Shown here piece by piece: positions 47,794-57,274 of a stretch of 64,000 bases of DNA; position 1 is the stretch's first letter; each line of letters opens with the position of its first letter. Both the position numbers and the translations under genes were made by a program. Under the pieces are notes generated by a model that saw nothing but the letters and a program-made list of their open reading frames with translations, was not told where the DNA came from and did no database searches. This DNA is from Nitrospirillum viridazoti CBAmc (lineage in GTDB: Bacteria > Pseudomonadota > Alphaproteobacteria > Azospirillales > Azospirillaceae), in NCBI RefSeq assembly GCF_000730165.1, contig NZ_CP022110.1, positions 860,501 to 924,500 on the forward strand, written 5' to 3'.

Positions 47794-48819
47794 TCACACA
47801 ATCCGCCCCAGCCGCACCGTGGTCTGTCCCCGGCGCGGGGTGCGCGTGGGCATGACCAGGACACAGTTGTCATAGGGCGTGTGGACGGCGCGCTTGCCGT
47901 CCAGGGCCAGCAGTGTGCCGGCGGCGGCGATGCGCTCCAGCCCCTGGAATTGCTTCACGAAGGCGAACTCATCCGTTTCCGCCCGGATGACGTGGGTCAC
48001 GTCCACCACGGTGGGCTTCGCCGGCGAGGCGGGGGCGTTGGCCTCCGCCAGCAAGGTGCGGGCGGTGGCGGCATCCAGGGTTTCCGACTGCGCCAGGAAA
48101 CGGATCAGGCCGCGCCAGGCCTGGACGCCGGCGGCCGGGGCCGAATGCTGGCCGCATTCCATAAGGATGGCGGCGGCGCTACTGCCCGGGGCGGAGAAAC
48201 GAGGATGGTCGATCAGGCGCATGCCATCGGCATGCCCGTCGTCCGCCACCACCCAGCCGGGATCGGCCAGCGCCACCGCCAGGGCACGGGCGCGGGGTGA
48301 GCGGCCGCACAGGGTCAGCGCAGGGGACGGCACCTGCATGGAATGCAGGTCCAGCAATAGGTCCGCCGTCAGGATCCAAGGGGCGATGGCCGCCACCCGC
48401 GCCTGTTCCCGGCCCTGGGGGTAGACCGGCGGCGGGCCCCGGGCGGGCACCTCCGCCCTGACGCCGGCCCACAGGCGGTTCATGTCGCGGTCCAGATAGC
48501 GCGCCGGCGTCCCCGCCGGCCCGAACAGGCGGCCGCCCGCCGCGGCGTCCGTGTTGGCGAAGGCCAGGGTCCAGGTGCCGCGCGCCGGCCGCAACCCCCG
48601 GCGCAACAGCCGATCCAGGGCCACGGCGCCGCAAGGCTCGTTGCCATGCATCAGGGCGACGACGGCGACGTGGGGGCCCTCGCCCTTGGCTTCGAACCGC
48701 CAGACATAGGGAACGCCGGTGTTGCCCGTGCGGTGGGCGCGCAGGTCCGGCATGGCCAGCGGCGGCTCGGGCGCGGCGGGGCCGGGGGGCTGGCTGAACC
48801 GGTCCCACATCACGAGCAT
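47794..48819 (-). CDS. Succinylglutamate desuccinylase / aspartoacylase family zinc hydrolase
   Basis: The 341-residue product has the zinc-binding motif HGNEP (H58, E61), RDMNRLW, and a second histidine in LLLDLHSM, as in AstE/AspA carboxypeptidase-like enzymes. These hydrolyse N-acyl amino acids. The substrate is not determined by the sequence. The N-terminus is Pro-rich and the start may instead be the ATG at 48810. It is convergent with the 596-residue protein gene, with 12 bases between the stops. Confidence 0.83.
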   Translation of the reverse strand: MLVMWDRFSQPPGPAAPEPPLAMPDLRAHRTGNTGVPYVWRFEAKGEGPHVAVVALMHGNEPCGAVALDRLLRRGLRPARGTWTLAFANTDAAAGGRLFGPAGTPARYLDRDMNRLWAGVRAEVPARGPPPVYPQGREQARVAAIAPWILTADLLLDLHSMQVPSPALTLCGRSPRARALAVALADPGWVVADDGHADGMRLIDHPRFSAPGSSAAAILMECGQHSAPAAGVQAWRGLIRFLAQSETLDAATARTLLAEANAPASPAKPTVVDVTHVIRAETDEFAFVKQFQGLERIAAAGTLLALDGKRAVHTPYDNCVLVMPTRTPRRGQTTVRLGRIV

Positions 48820-49004
48820 CCATCCCTGACTGTCGGGCCCGAACCCCTTGGAACCATCGCCGTCTTTTCCCTATTGGGCTGGTTGAGCAATAGTGACGGG
48901 TCCGACGCGTCAAGGAAAGGGACGGGATGCCCCAGCCTGCGCTATGGTAAAAGCTTATGACGGCTGGCTTTGTTGCCGCCGTCATCGGCGGTTGTGAGGT
49001 TGGC

Positions 49005-49865
49005 ATGAAATTCATCATAGATGATGTGCTGGTGCGCCATGACCCGGAAGGCACGCCCATTCCCGTCGTCTATGACTCGCCCCACAGCGGGTCCGCCTAT
49101 CCCCTGGGCTTCAGCCCCCGCTGCCCGCTCATGCTGTTGCGCCAGTCGGAAGACGCGCATGTGGACGAGCTGTTCGCCCGTGCCCCGGTCCTGGGCGCAA
49201 CGTTGCTGCAGGCCCTGTTCCCGCGCAGCTACATCGACGTCAATCGGGCGGAAGACGACATCGACCCGGCCTGCCTGGCGGACTCCTGGCCGGGCCCGTT
49301 GAACCCATCGGAGAAAAGCCGCCACGGCATGGGTCTGATACGCACCGTCAGCCGCCCGGGGGAGGCGCTGTACGCCGCCAAGCTGACGGTGAGGGAGGTG
49401 CAGGCCCGCATTGAGCGCTACTGGCGGCCCTATCACGCCCAATTGAAGGCGGCGCTGGACGGCTTGCACGCCCGCTTCGGCCAGGTCTGGCACATCAACT
49501 GCCACTCCATGCCGACCCTGGGTACCGGCGACGCCGGCGCCGATTTCGTGCTGGGCGACCGGGACGGCGCCTGCTGCGACCCGTCCTTCACCCGCTTCGT
49601 GGCCGCCACCCTGCGCGGCATGGGCTATCGTGTGCGCCACAACGACCCCTACAAGGGCGTGGAACTGGTGCGCCGCTACGGTATCCCCACCCGGGGCCGC
49701 AACAGCCTGCAGTTGGAAATAGACCGGCGCCTGTACATGGACGAGGAAACGCTGGAGCGCCACGACGGCTACTGGCGCCTGTCCCACGACCTGGAAGACC
49801 TGATGCGCGCCATCCACGCCTTTGCCCTGGCCCGGGTGGGCGACCGGCGCCTGGCGGCGGAGTAG
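49005..49865 (+). CDS. N-formylglutamate amidohydrolase family protein
   Basis: The 286-residue product has the FGase/HutG-type core: PIPVVYDSPHSGSAYP, YIDVNRAEDDID, VWHINCHSMPT, VRHNDPYKGVELVRRYG and SLQLEIDRRLYMDE, including the histidines and acidic residues expected of the zinc site. The family cleaves N-formylglutamate or related N-acyl amino acids. The ATG at 49005 follows GAGGTTGGC; an in-frame ATG at 48957 would add 16 residues. It is divergent from the aspartoacylase-like gene, another N-acyl-amino-acid hydrolase. Confidence 0.87.
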   Translation: MKFIIDDVLVRHDPEGTPIPVVYDSPHSGSAYPLGFSPRCPLMLLRQSEDAHVDELFARAPVLGATLLQALFPRSYIDVNRAEDDIDPACLADSWPGPLNPSEKSRHGMGLIRTVSRPGEALYAAKLTVREVQARIERYWRPYHAQLKAALDGLHARFGQVWHINCHSMPTLGTGDAGADFVLGDRDGACCDPSFTRFVAATLRGMGYRVRHNDPYKGVELVRRYGIPTRGRNSLQLEIDRRLYMDEETLERHDGYWRLSHDLEDLMRAIHAFALARVGDRRLAAE

Positions 49866-49894
49866 CACGGACTGCCACGGGGAAAATCGGGGTG

Positions 49895-50368
49895 TCAGTC
49901 CCCGACGGTCATTCCGGCGTGGCCATAAAGGCTGAGGGCGCCGGGATTGTCGCGCAGCACCTTCAGCTCCACCGCCGTGGCCCCCCGTTCGCGGAAGGAG
50001 GCGAAGACATGGAACAGCAGCGCGAGGCCGATACCGCGACGGTGCCACAGCGGATGAACCACCAGATCTTTCACAAAGGCGCTGGTCCAGCATTGCGCGG
50101 CCCCGACCAACCGGTCCTCTGAATCCCTCACCAGGAAAAACAGCGTGGGATCGTACTCGCCATCCGTGGAAAGGTCGGTCCACCAATCGTCGAAGCCGCC
50201 CACGTCGCCTCCGCCGTTGGCGTAACCAGCGGTGAAGAGGGCATGCGCCTCCCGGGCATCCAGGGGGGTGAAGGAAGTAAGCCGTACACCTTCCGGCCAA
50301 GCCGGGGCGGGCAACGGCCCCTCAAGCGCGCGCCTCATCCGGATCACGGTGCCGGGCATGGATGTCAT
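49895..50368 (-). CDS. GNAT-family N-acetyltransferase
   Basis: The 157-residue product has the GNAT core: LFFLVRDSEDRLVGAAQCW, then the acetyl-CoA loop VKDLVVHPLWHRRGIGLALL, where RRGIGLALL supplies the pyrophosphate contacts. It ends with LKVLRDNPGALSLYGHAGM. The substrate is unknown. It lies 19 bases downstream of nadK on the same strand, probably in the same transcript. Confidence 0.85.
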   Translation of the reverse strand: MTSMPGTVIRMRRALEGPLPAPAWPEGVRLTSFTPLDAREAHALFTAGYANGGGDVGGFDDWWTDLSTDGEYDPTLFFLVRDSEDRLVGAAQCWTSAFVKDLVVHPLWHRRGIGLALLFHVFASFRERGATAVELKVLRDNPGALSLYGHAGMTVGD

Positions 50369-50387
50369 GGGGCAGGTCCGGGTGCAG

Positions 50388-51254
50388 CTAAGGCGTGAAC
50401 TGTTCCTTCAAAATCCGTTCCTCCAGGTTCATCTCCGGATCGAACAGTAGGATGGACGCCACGCTACGGTCCTCGCAGACCTCCACCCGGGCCACGTCGC
50501 GGATTTCGGTGAAGTCCGCCACGGCGCTGACGGGGCGCTTGGCGCCTTCCAGGATGTCGAACTGCAGCTTGGCGGTGTGGGGCAGCAAAGCGCCGCGCCA
50601 GCGGCGGGGGCGGAAGGCGCTGATGGGCGTCAGCGCCAGGATGCCGGCGCCCAGGGGCACGATGGGGCCGTGGGCAGACAGGTTGTAGGCGGTGCTGCCG
50701 GCGGGGGTGGACACCAGGGCGCCGTCGCAGGCCAGTTCCGGCAGGCGCTCCACCCCATCGACGCTGATGCGCAGCTTGGCGGCCTGGCGCGTCTCACGCA
50801 GCAGCGACACCTCGTTGAAGGCCAGCGCCTCATGCCGGCCCTGGGCATTGACGGCCACCATGCGCAGCGGGTTCAGCGCCACGCGCTGCGCCCGGCGCAC
50901 GCGGTCGGTCAGACCCCGGGGGCTGAAGTTGTTCAGCAGGAAGCCGACGGAGCCGCGGTTCATGCCGTAGACGGGTTTGCACAGGGGCAGATGGCGGTGC
51001 AGCGTTTCCAGCAGGAAGCCGTCGCCACCCAGCGCGATGATGACGTCCGCATCCTCCGCCCGCACGGTGCGATAGCGCTCCGACAATGTGGTGCGGGCGG
51101 CCTCCGCTTCTGGCGTCTCCGCCGCGACGATGCAGAAGGCCGGCTTGGCGGGCAGGGGCACCGGGGCGCATTGCGCGGCCGCCTCCGCCGGGATGGACGC
51201 CTGGCCGGCTGGGCCTGGCGGGGGGGCGGCGGGGCGTGTGGGTTCGTCGAGCAT
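50388..51254 (-). CDS. nadK: NAD kinase
   Basis: NAD kinase phosphorylates NAD to NADP. The 288-residue product carries the signature [15 protein letters not shown] (GGDG at 76-79), [11 protein letters not shown], and the C-terminal [21 protein letters not shown]. The ATG at 51254 is chosen over an in-frame start 69 bases upstream; even so the first 37 residues are a Pro/Ala-rich extension not needed for the fold. The GNAT gene follows. Confidence 0.93.
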   Translation of the reverse strand: MLDEPTRPAAPPPGPAGQASIPAEAAAQCAPVPLPAKPAFCIVAAETPEAEAARTTLSERYRTVRAEDADVIIALGGDGFLLETLHRHLPLCKPVYGMNRGSVGFLLNNFSPRGLTDRVRRAQRVALNPLRMVAVNAQGRHEALAFNEVSLLRETRQAAKLRISVDGVERLPELACDGALVSTPAGSTAYNLSAHGPIVPLGAGILALTPISAFRPRRWRGALLPHTAKLQFDILEGAKRPVSAVADFTEIRDVARVEVCEDRSVASILLFDPEMNLEERILKEQFTP

Positions 51255-51407
51255 GGCGCTTTCGCCTGGGTCCAGGACTCGGGGGAGGGAAGGGCGGGCC
51301 TTTTGACCGAAATGGACGCACACCTTAACGGATTGATCCGAGTAAAGGAAATGCCCAGCTGCCCCGGAAACCGGTGTCTTTGAGAATGGATCGCGGTGGT
51401 GCCGGCC

Positions 51408-52508
51408 TCAGCCGCCGGTGACGCTCATGTGCCGGGAGACGGCCGGCGCCTTCTGCCGGCGGTCGATGATGAAGTCATGTCCCTTGGGCTTGCGGGCGAT
51501 GGCCTCCTTGATTGCGGCCAGCAGGGTGTCGTCGTCACCGGGCGCGCCGCGCATGACGGCGCGCAGATCGGCGGCGTCGTCCTGGCCCAGGCACATGTAC
51601 AGCATGCCGGTGCAGGTCAGCCGCACGCGGTTGCAGCTTTCGCAGAAATTATGGGTCATGGGCGTGATGAAGCCGACGCGGCCGCCCGTCTCGGCCACTC
51701 GGGCATAGCGGGCAGGGCCGCCGGTGCTGATGGGCAGGTCGGTCAGGGTCCAGCGCTTGGCCAGCTCGGCGCGCAGCATGGACAGGGGCCAATACTGGTC
51801 GGCCCGCACCGTGCCGCCCTGGTTGGTCCCCCCGGCGTCACCGCTGTCCATGTCACCCAGGGGCATGACCTCGATGAAGGTCAGGTCGTGACCCTCGCGC
51901 CCGCACCAGGCGACCAGATCGTGCACCTCGCCATCATTCACCCCGCGCAGGGCCACGCAGTTGATCTTCACGGATAGCCCGGCCTCCTTGGCGGCCTTGA
52001 TGCCATCCAGCACGGGGGCCAGCTTGCCCCAGCGGGTGATGGCCTGGAAGCGGTCGGGGTCCAGCGTGTCCAGGCTGACGTTCACCCGGCGCACGCCGGC
52101 CGCGTACAGCTCGGCCGCGTACTTGGCCAGCTGGCTGCCGTTGGTGGTCAGGGTCAACTCATCCAGGGATCCTGTGTCCAGGTGGCGACCCAAGCGGCGG
52201 ATCAGGTCCATGATGCCGCGGCGTACCAGGGGCTCGCCCCCCGTCAGGCGCAGCTTGCGCACGCCCGTCTGGATGAAGGCGCCGCACAGCCGCTCCAGCT
52301 CTTCCAGCGACAGCACTTCCGCCTTGGGCAGGAAGGTCATCTCCTCCGCCATGCAGTAGACGCAGCGGAAGTCGCAGCGGTCGGTCACGGAAACGCGCAG
52401 GTACCGGATGGACCGGCCGAAGGGGTCAACCAGCGGCGGCTGGCCGCTCGCCGGCATCGTCGTGCCGGAGGTGCCGTTGGCCATGGGTATCAGGGCGCCG
52501 TCCGCCAT
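51408..52508 (-). CDS. moaA: GTP 3',8-cyclase MoaA
   Basis: MoaA is the radical SAM enzyme that starts molybdenum cofactor synthesis. From the ATG at 52508 the 366-residue product has the radical SAM cluster C45-x3-C49-x2-C52 ([15 protein letters not shown]), the motif [13 protein letters not shown], and the second cluster ([14 protein letters not shown]). It ends in GG, as MoaA proteins must for activity. An in-frame ATG at 52526 would add six residues. No other moa gene is adjacent. Confidence 0.95.
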   Translation of the reverse strand: MADGALIPMANGTSGTTMPASGQPPLVDPFGRSIRYLRVSVTDRCDFRCVYCMAEEMTFLPKAEVLSLEELERLCGAFIQTGVRKLRLTGGEPLVRRGIMDLIRRLGRHLDTGSLDELTLTTNGSQLAKYAAELYAAGVRRVNVSLDTLDPDRFQAITRWGKLAPVLDGIKAAKEAGLSVKINCVALRGVNDGEVHDLVAWCGREGHDLTFIEVMPLGDMDSGDAGGTNQGGTVRADQYWPLSMLRAELAKRWTLTDLPISTGGPARYARVAETGGRVGFITPMTHNFCESCNRVRLTCTGMLYMCLGQDDAADLRAVMRGAPGDDDTLLAAIKEAIARKPKGHDFIIDRRQKAPAVSRHMSVTGG

Positions 52509-52703
52509 CGTCTCAACCGTCCTCAACCATGCTGCTCAGGGAGCCGTCCGCCCGGCGGCGGCGCATCCCCACCCTCATCTACGGCAAATATGGTGCGGCA
52601 ACCATAACAATGCAGCCCCCTCTTAGCGTCGAGGGGGACGCTGTGACGGCGGCAACGGTGCGATGGGGGCCGCGATGAGGGGCCATGGCAGGGTGGGCGG
52701 CGG

Positions 52704-52919
52704 TCAGGGCATCCAATCTTCCGGTTCCACCACCCGCAGGGGCACGACGCTGGCATCGATCAGCTGCTTGCCGGCGTGGGGGAAGTTGACGGTGACCCGC
52801 ACGCCCACGGCCGACTGCACCTGTCCCAGGCCCCAGTCCGGCTGGCCGGCATGCACGACATAGGTGCCGGGGGTCAGCAGTGCCGCGGCCGCGCCTGATT
52901 CGGGGGTGAAGGGAGGCAT
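52704..52919 (-). CDS. DUF3553-family small protein
   Basis: The 71-residue product carries the family pattern GTYVVHAGQPDWGLGQVQS, then GVRVTVNFPHAGKQLIDASVVPL. DUF3553 proteins are small beta-rich proteins of unknown function widespread in Alphaproteobacteria, related to the UvrD C-terminal tudor-like domain. Without that partner its role is unclear. It lies between moaA and the chpT-type gene. Confidence 0.82.
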   Translation of the reverse strand: MPPFTPESGAAAALLTPGTYVVHAGQPDWGLGQVQSAVGVRVTVNFPHAGKQLIDASVVPLRVVEPEDWMP

Positions 52920-53125
52920 GGGGCGTATATCCTAGGGCTAGAGGGTTGGGTGGACACCGGCAGCAGCGAAAAAAGCATCACCTATCCTTTTGCCCTTATC
53001 CGTTTGTTCTTGGGCAGGCGCTTCGCTAAATCCCTGCTATCGGGGCGGACGTCCACTATGCTGCGCCGTGCCCACTATGAACCGCCACGCCGCCCGGACA
53101 AGGCCCCAAAACAAGGCCCATACGA

Positions 53126-53761
53126 ATGACGGTCTCCCTGGAACTGCACGTTGTCGAGCTGCTTTGCTCCCGCCTTTGCCACGATTTGATCAGCCCGGTG
53201 GGCGCCATCGGCAATGGCGTCGAACTTATTGAGGAGATGGGCCAATCCATGGCCGAGGAGGCCATGTCCCTGATCGCGGACAGCGCCGACCAGGCGGCGC
53301 GGCGCCTGCGCCTGTTCCGCCTGGCCTACGGGGCGGCCGGCAACAGCGGCGCCTTCACCGCGGCCGAGGCGCGGACGGTGCTGGGCGCCTGGTTCCGGGG
53401 GGGGCGCACGCGCCTGGATTGGCCGGCCGACGTCATGCCCGGGTCTGATGGCGGCGTGCTGAAACTGGCGCTGAACCTGGGTTTGCTGGCGGAGGAGGCC
53501 ATGCCTTACGGCGGGGTGGTGACCGTCGCCGCCGGGGCTGGCGGCGCGGCGCTCTCGGTGACGGCGGAGGGGCGCACCGTCAGCTTGCGCGACGAGGTGC
53601 GCGAGGCCCTGGACGGGGCGGTGGCGCAAGCCGACCTGACCCCGCGCAGCGTGCAGGCCTATGTCACCGGCCGCTTCGCCGAACAGTGCGGCTGGGGCAT
53701 CATCACCGAGGCCAAAGGTGCGGAAGCATTGCGTTTCTGGCTGGACAGACGGGCCGGCTGA
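53126..53761 (+). CDS. chpT: ChpT-type histidine phosphotransferase
   Basis: ChpT relays phosphate from the hybrid kinase CckA to CtrA and CpdR in the alphaproteobacterial cell-cycle circuit. The 211-residue product has the phosphorylated H19 in the dimerisation segment RLCHDLISPVGAIGNGVELI and a degenerate ATPase-like domain (VLKLALNLGLLAEEAMPYGGVVTV). No ATP-binding N or G boxes are seen, as expected for this family. It lies 291 bases upstream of cheA and reads in the same direction. Confidence 0.88.
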   Translation: MTVSLELHVVELLCSRLCHDLISPVGAIGNGVELIEEMGQSMAEEAMSLIADSADQAARRLRLFRLAYGAAGNSGAFTAAEARTVLGAWFRGGRTRLDWPADVMPGSDGGVLKLALNLGLLAEEAMPYGGVVTVAAGAGGAALSVTAEGRTVSLRDEVREALDGAVAQADLTPRSVQAYVTGRFAEQCGWGIITEAKGAEALRFWLDRRAG

Positions 53762-54052
53762 CGGGGCCCGGGGGCCGTTTCACGCCGATAGCGAACCTTA
53801 ACGCGTTTATCGCTTGTCTTGTCGCACAGGGCACGCCATCAATCTCGCAGGAGTAACGTGTTCTTAATCGTCTTTCTGGAAAAGATGGGTGTAGGGAGTG
53901 GCGCCCCCTGTCACTATTAGGACACCCATCACGGCCGAAGGGGTTTGGCCGGGTGTTTTGATGTGGGGCGGGGTCGGGGGCTTAAACCTTATTCCAAACG
54001 GGGCCGCCCGTCGGGACGGCTTCGATACGCGCATGGCAACGGGACGTGGACC
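53762..54052 (+). other. Leader region of the chemotaxis operon
   Basis: This 291-base gap has no gene. It contains an imperfect hairpin (ACACCC at 53923-53928 with GGGTGT at 53951-53956, plus inner GGCC/GGCC) that runs into TTT, and a GC-rich region around it. I saw no convincing -35 and -10 pair. Confidence 0.5.
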
Positions 54053-56731
54053 ATGGATGATCTGCTGAGCGAATTTCTGACCGAGACCAATGAAAACATC
54101 GCGGTCTTGGACGTTGAGTTGGTGCGGCTTGAGCAGAACCCGAATGACCCCAGCCTGCTGAGCAACATCTTCCGGCTGGTACACACCATCAAGGGCACGT
54201 GCGGCTTCCTCGGCCTGCCGCGGCTGGAAGCGGTGGCCCATGCGTCGGAGAACGTGCTGGGCCGCTTCCGCGATGGCGAGCTGAACGTCAGCCCCTACGC
54301 GGTCACGCTGATCCTGGAATCCCTGGACGCCATCAAGTCGATCCTGCTGGTTCTGGAAAAGACCGAGGCCGAGCCGGCCGGCAATGACGAAGACCTGATC
54401 AACCGCCTGAACGCGCTGGCCGAAGGTCGGGAGGCGCCCGCCGCGGCCGCCCCTGTCGCCGCCGCACCGCCACCCCCGCCGCCGGCGCCCGAGCCCGTGC
54501 CGGAACCCGTGGCCCCGCCGCCGGCGCCCGTGGTCGCCGCCCCGTCGGTGCCGGCCGCCACCACCACCCGCGAAGTGGCGCCCGTGGCGGAGGCCGCCCC
54601 GCCGGCCCCGGCCCCGGCCGCCACCCAGGCGCCCCCGCCGCCGCCTCCCGCCGCCGGTGGCGGTGATGGTGGCGAATCGTCCCTGGCCAACCAGACCATC
54701 CGCGTCAACGTCGACCTGCTCGAAAACCTGATGACCATGGTTTCCGAGCTGGTGCTGACCCGCAACCAGTTGCTGCAGATCCTGCGCAGCCAGAAGGAAA
54801 GCGAGTTCGCGGTCCCGCTGCAGCGCCTGAACCACGTGACGTCAGAGCTGCAGGAAGGCGTCATGAAGACGCGTATGCAGCCCATCGGCAACGCCTGGGC
54901 CAAGCTGCCGCGCCTGGTGCGCGATCTGGCGCACGAACTGCACAAGAAGATCGACCTGCAGATGCTGGGCGCCGAGACGGAACTGGACCGTCAGGTGCTG
55001 GAGCTGATCAAGGACCCGCTGACCCACATGGTCCGCAACTCCGCCGACCACGGTCTGGAGCTGCCGGCGGAGCGCGTGGCCAAGGGCAAGTCCGAGACCG
55101 GCCGCGTCACGCTGAACGCCTTCCATGAGGGCGGCCACATCATCATCGAGATCTCCGACGATGGTAAGGGCCTGGCGATCGAGGCCATCAAGCGCAAGAT
55201 CCTGCAGAACGGCCTGGCCACCGAGGCCGAGCTGGCCAGCATGTCGGACCAGCAGATCCAGCAGTTCATCTTCAAGGCCGGTTTCTCCACCGCCGCCAAG
55301 GTCACCAGCGTCTCCGGCCGCGGCGTCGGCATGGACGTGGTGAAGACCAACATCGAGAAGATCGGCGGCACCATCGAGCTGAAGTCCGTCGAGGGCCGCG
55401 GCACCACCTTCACCATCAAGATCCCGCTGACCCTGGCCATCGTCTCGGCCCTGGTGGTCGAATGCGGCGGCGAGCGCTTCGCCATTCCGCAGATCAGCGT
55501 GATCGAGCTGGTGCGCGCCGCCAACGACAGCGAGCATAAGATCGAGCGGATCAACGGCACGCCGGTCCTGCGCCTGCGCAACCGCCTGCTGCCGCTGGTC
55601 AGCCTGGAACGGCTGCTGAAGCTGGGCGACGGCGACCAGGACAACCGCGAAACCTTCATCGTGGTGGCCCAGGTCGGCAACTATACCTTCGGCATCATCG
55701 TCGACCGCGTCTTCGACACGGAAGAAATCGTGGTGAAGCCGGTGGCCCCCATCCTGCGCCATATCGAGCTGTTCTCGGGCAACACCATCCTGGGTGACGG
55801 CTCCGTCATCATGATCCTGGATCCCAACGGTATCGCCAGCTTCTCCGGCGAGATCGCGGGGGGCGTGCACGACACCGCCGCCGCCGCCGCGGAGGAGAAG
55901 CAGGCCGCCCGCAAGGACGACCGCATGGCCCTGTTGCTGTTCCGCGCCGGCGATGGCGCCCCCAAGGCCGTCCCGCTGTCGCTGGTGGCCCGCCTGGAAG
56001 ACATCGACCTCAACCAGGTCGAGGCCTCCAACGGCCAGCCGGTGGTGCAGTACCGCGGCAAGCTGATGCCGTTGGTGCCCATCGACCCGTCCTGGCAGGT
56101 CCAGCGCGACAAGCGCCAGCCGGTCCTGGTGTTCGCTGACGGCGACCGCTCGATGGGTCTGGTGGTGGACGAGATCATCGACATCGTCGAAGACCGCCTG
56201 CAGGTGGAACTGGGCACGGAACGCGCCGGCTTCATGGGCAGCGCCATCATCGCCGACAAGGCGACGGACGTCATCGACGCCGGCTTCTACCTGACCCAGG
56301 CCTTCCGCGACTGGTTCGGCAACGCCACCGATCGCTTCGAGGACGAGCGCCTGCACAAGGTGCTGCTGGTCGACGACAGCCCCTTCTTCCGCAACCTGCT
56401 GACCCCGCTGCTGACCGTGTCGGGTTACGACGTCACGGCGGTGCAGAGCGCGGATGAGGCCCTGGGCCTCTGTGAATCCGGCGAGGATTTCGACGTCATC
56501 GTCAGCGACATCGAGATGCCGGGCATGAGCGGGCTGGAGTTCGCCCAGGCCGTCCGTGGCAACAGCCGCTGGCAGAACGTGCCGCTGGTGGCCCTGTCCA
56601 GCCACGCCACCCCGCGCGACCTTGACCGCGGCCGCCAGGCCGGCTTCACCGACTATGTGGCGAAGTTCGACCGCGACGCGCTTCTCTTCACGCTGCAGCA
56701 GACCATCTCCGAGACCAAGGGTGCCGCATGA
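54053..56731 (+). CDS. cheA: Hybrid chemotaxis histidine kinase CheA with tandem CheW and receiver domains
   Basis: The 892-residue product has an HPt domain with phosphorylated H44 (FRLVHTIKGTCGFLG), then a long Ala/Pro-rich linker in place of a clear CheY/CheB-binding domain. Next are the dimerisation helices, an ATPase domain (N box LTHMVRNSADHGLE, G box EISDDGKGL, SVSGRGVGMDVV), a CheW-type domain, a second CheW-like domain (RMALLLFRAGDG onward), and a C-terminal receiver (KVLLVDDSPFFRNLL, VIVSDIEMPGMSG). Extra receiver domains are seen in Azospirillum CheA1. No membrane segment is visible. Confidence 0.94.
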   Translation: MDDLLSEFLTETNENIAVLDVELVRLEQNPNDPSLLSNIFRLVHTIKGTCGFLGLPRLEAVAHASENVLGRFRDGELNVSPYAVTLILESLDAIKSILLVLEKTEAEPAGNDEDLINRLNALAEGREAPAAAAPVAAAPPPPPPAPEPVPEPVAPPPAPVVAAPSVPAATTTREVAPVAEAAPPAPAPAATQAPPPPPPAAGGGDGGESSLANQTIRVNVDLLENLMTMVSELVLTRNQLLQILRSQKESEFAVPLQRLNHVTSELQEGVMKTRMQPIGNAWAKLPRLVRDLAHELHKKIDLQMLGAETELDRQVLELIKDPLTHMVRNSADHGLELPAERVAKGKSETGRVTLNAFHEGGHIIIEISDDGKGLAIEAIKRKILQNGLATEAELASMSDQQIQQFIFKAGFSTAAKVTSVSGRGVGMDVVKTNIEKIGGTIELKSVEGRGTTFTIKIPLTLAIVSALVVECGGERFAIPQISVIELVRAANDSEHKIERINGTPVLRLRNRLLPLVSLERLLKLGDGDQDNRETFIVVAQVGNYTFGIIVDRVFDTEEIVVKPVAPILRHIELFSGNTILGDGSVIMILDPNGIASFSGEIAGGVHDTAAAAAEEKQAARKDDRMALLLFRAGDGAPKAVPLSLVARLEDIDLNQVEASNGQPVVQYRGKLMPLVPIDPSWQVQRDKRQPVLVFADGDRSMGLVVDEIIDIVEDRLQVELGTERAGFMGSAIIADKATDVIDAGFYLTQAFRDWFGNATDRFEDERLHKVLLVDDSPFFRNLLTPLLTVSGYDVTAVQSADEALGLCESGEDFDVIVSDIEMPGMSGLEFAQAVRGNSRWQNVPLVALSSHATPRDLDRGRQAGFTDYVAKFDRDALLFTLQQTISETKGAA

Positions 56732-57219
56732 GTACGAACCTGCCCGCCAAGCGCACCGCCAGCACCGAAGTCGCGGTCGTCAAGAACGAAGACTTCGTCA
56801 CCATGACCATCGCCGATCAGGTGTTCGGCATCCCGGTCCTGCAGGTGCAGGATGTACTGGGGCCGCAGCGCATCACCCGCATCCCCCTGGCGCCGCCGGA
56901 GGTTGCCGGTTCGCTGAACCTGCGCGGCCGCATCGTCACCGCCATCGACGTGCGCCTGCGCCTGGGCCTGCCGCCGCGTGCGGCGGACAAGCCCGGCATG
57001 AGCATCGTCGTGGACCACAAGGGTGAGCTTTATTCCCTGATGGTCGACAGCGTCGGTGAAGTCTTGAGCCTGACCTCGGATGACTTCGAACGCCAGCCGT
57101 CCACGATGGACGCGCGTTGGCGTGAAGTGTCCACGGGTATTTATCGTCTGCGGGAAAATCTTCTCGTTGTGCTTGACGTGTCGCGGTTGTTGAATTTCGC
57201 TAATACCGAAGCCGCCTGA
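56728..57219 (+). CDS. cheW: Chemotaxis adaptor protein CheW
   Basis: CheW couples receptors to CheA. The 163-residue product has the two-barrel CheW fold: FVTMTIADQVFGIPVLQVQDVLGPQ, ITRIPLAPPEVAGSLNLRGRIVTAIDVRLRLGL, VVDHKGELYSLMVDSVGEVLSL. Its ATG overlaps the cheA stop by four bases, so translation is coupled. Confidence 0.95.
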   Translation: MSTNLPAKRTASTEVAVVKNEDFVTMTIADQVFGIPVLQVQDVLGPQRITRIPLAPPEVAGSLNLRGRIVTAIDVRLRLGLPPRAADKPGMSIVVDHKGELYSLMVDSVGEVLSLTSDDFERQPSTMDARWREVSTGIYRLRENLLVVLDVSRLLNFANTEAA

Positions 57220-57274
57220 GCCTGGGCTTAAACCACCGGTGCTTTCGAGCGCTTAGCAACCCGAGGTCCTTTGC

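Noticed and set aside
52523-52756. A cysteine-rich 77-codon frame on the minus strand between moaA and the DUF3553 gene
   Set aside because: Cysteine spacing matches no metal-binding family, it overlaps the DUF3553 gene in another frame, and it has no ribosome binding site.
53784-53791. GCCGATAG, resembling the -10 element of a flagellar sigma-28 promoter upstream of cheA
   Set aside because: No TAAA-type -35 element at the required distance; the site also lies near the end of the chpT gene.
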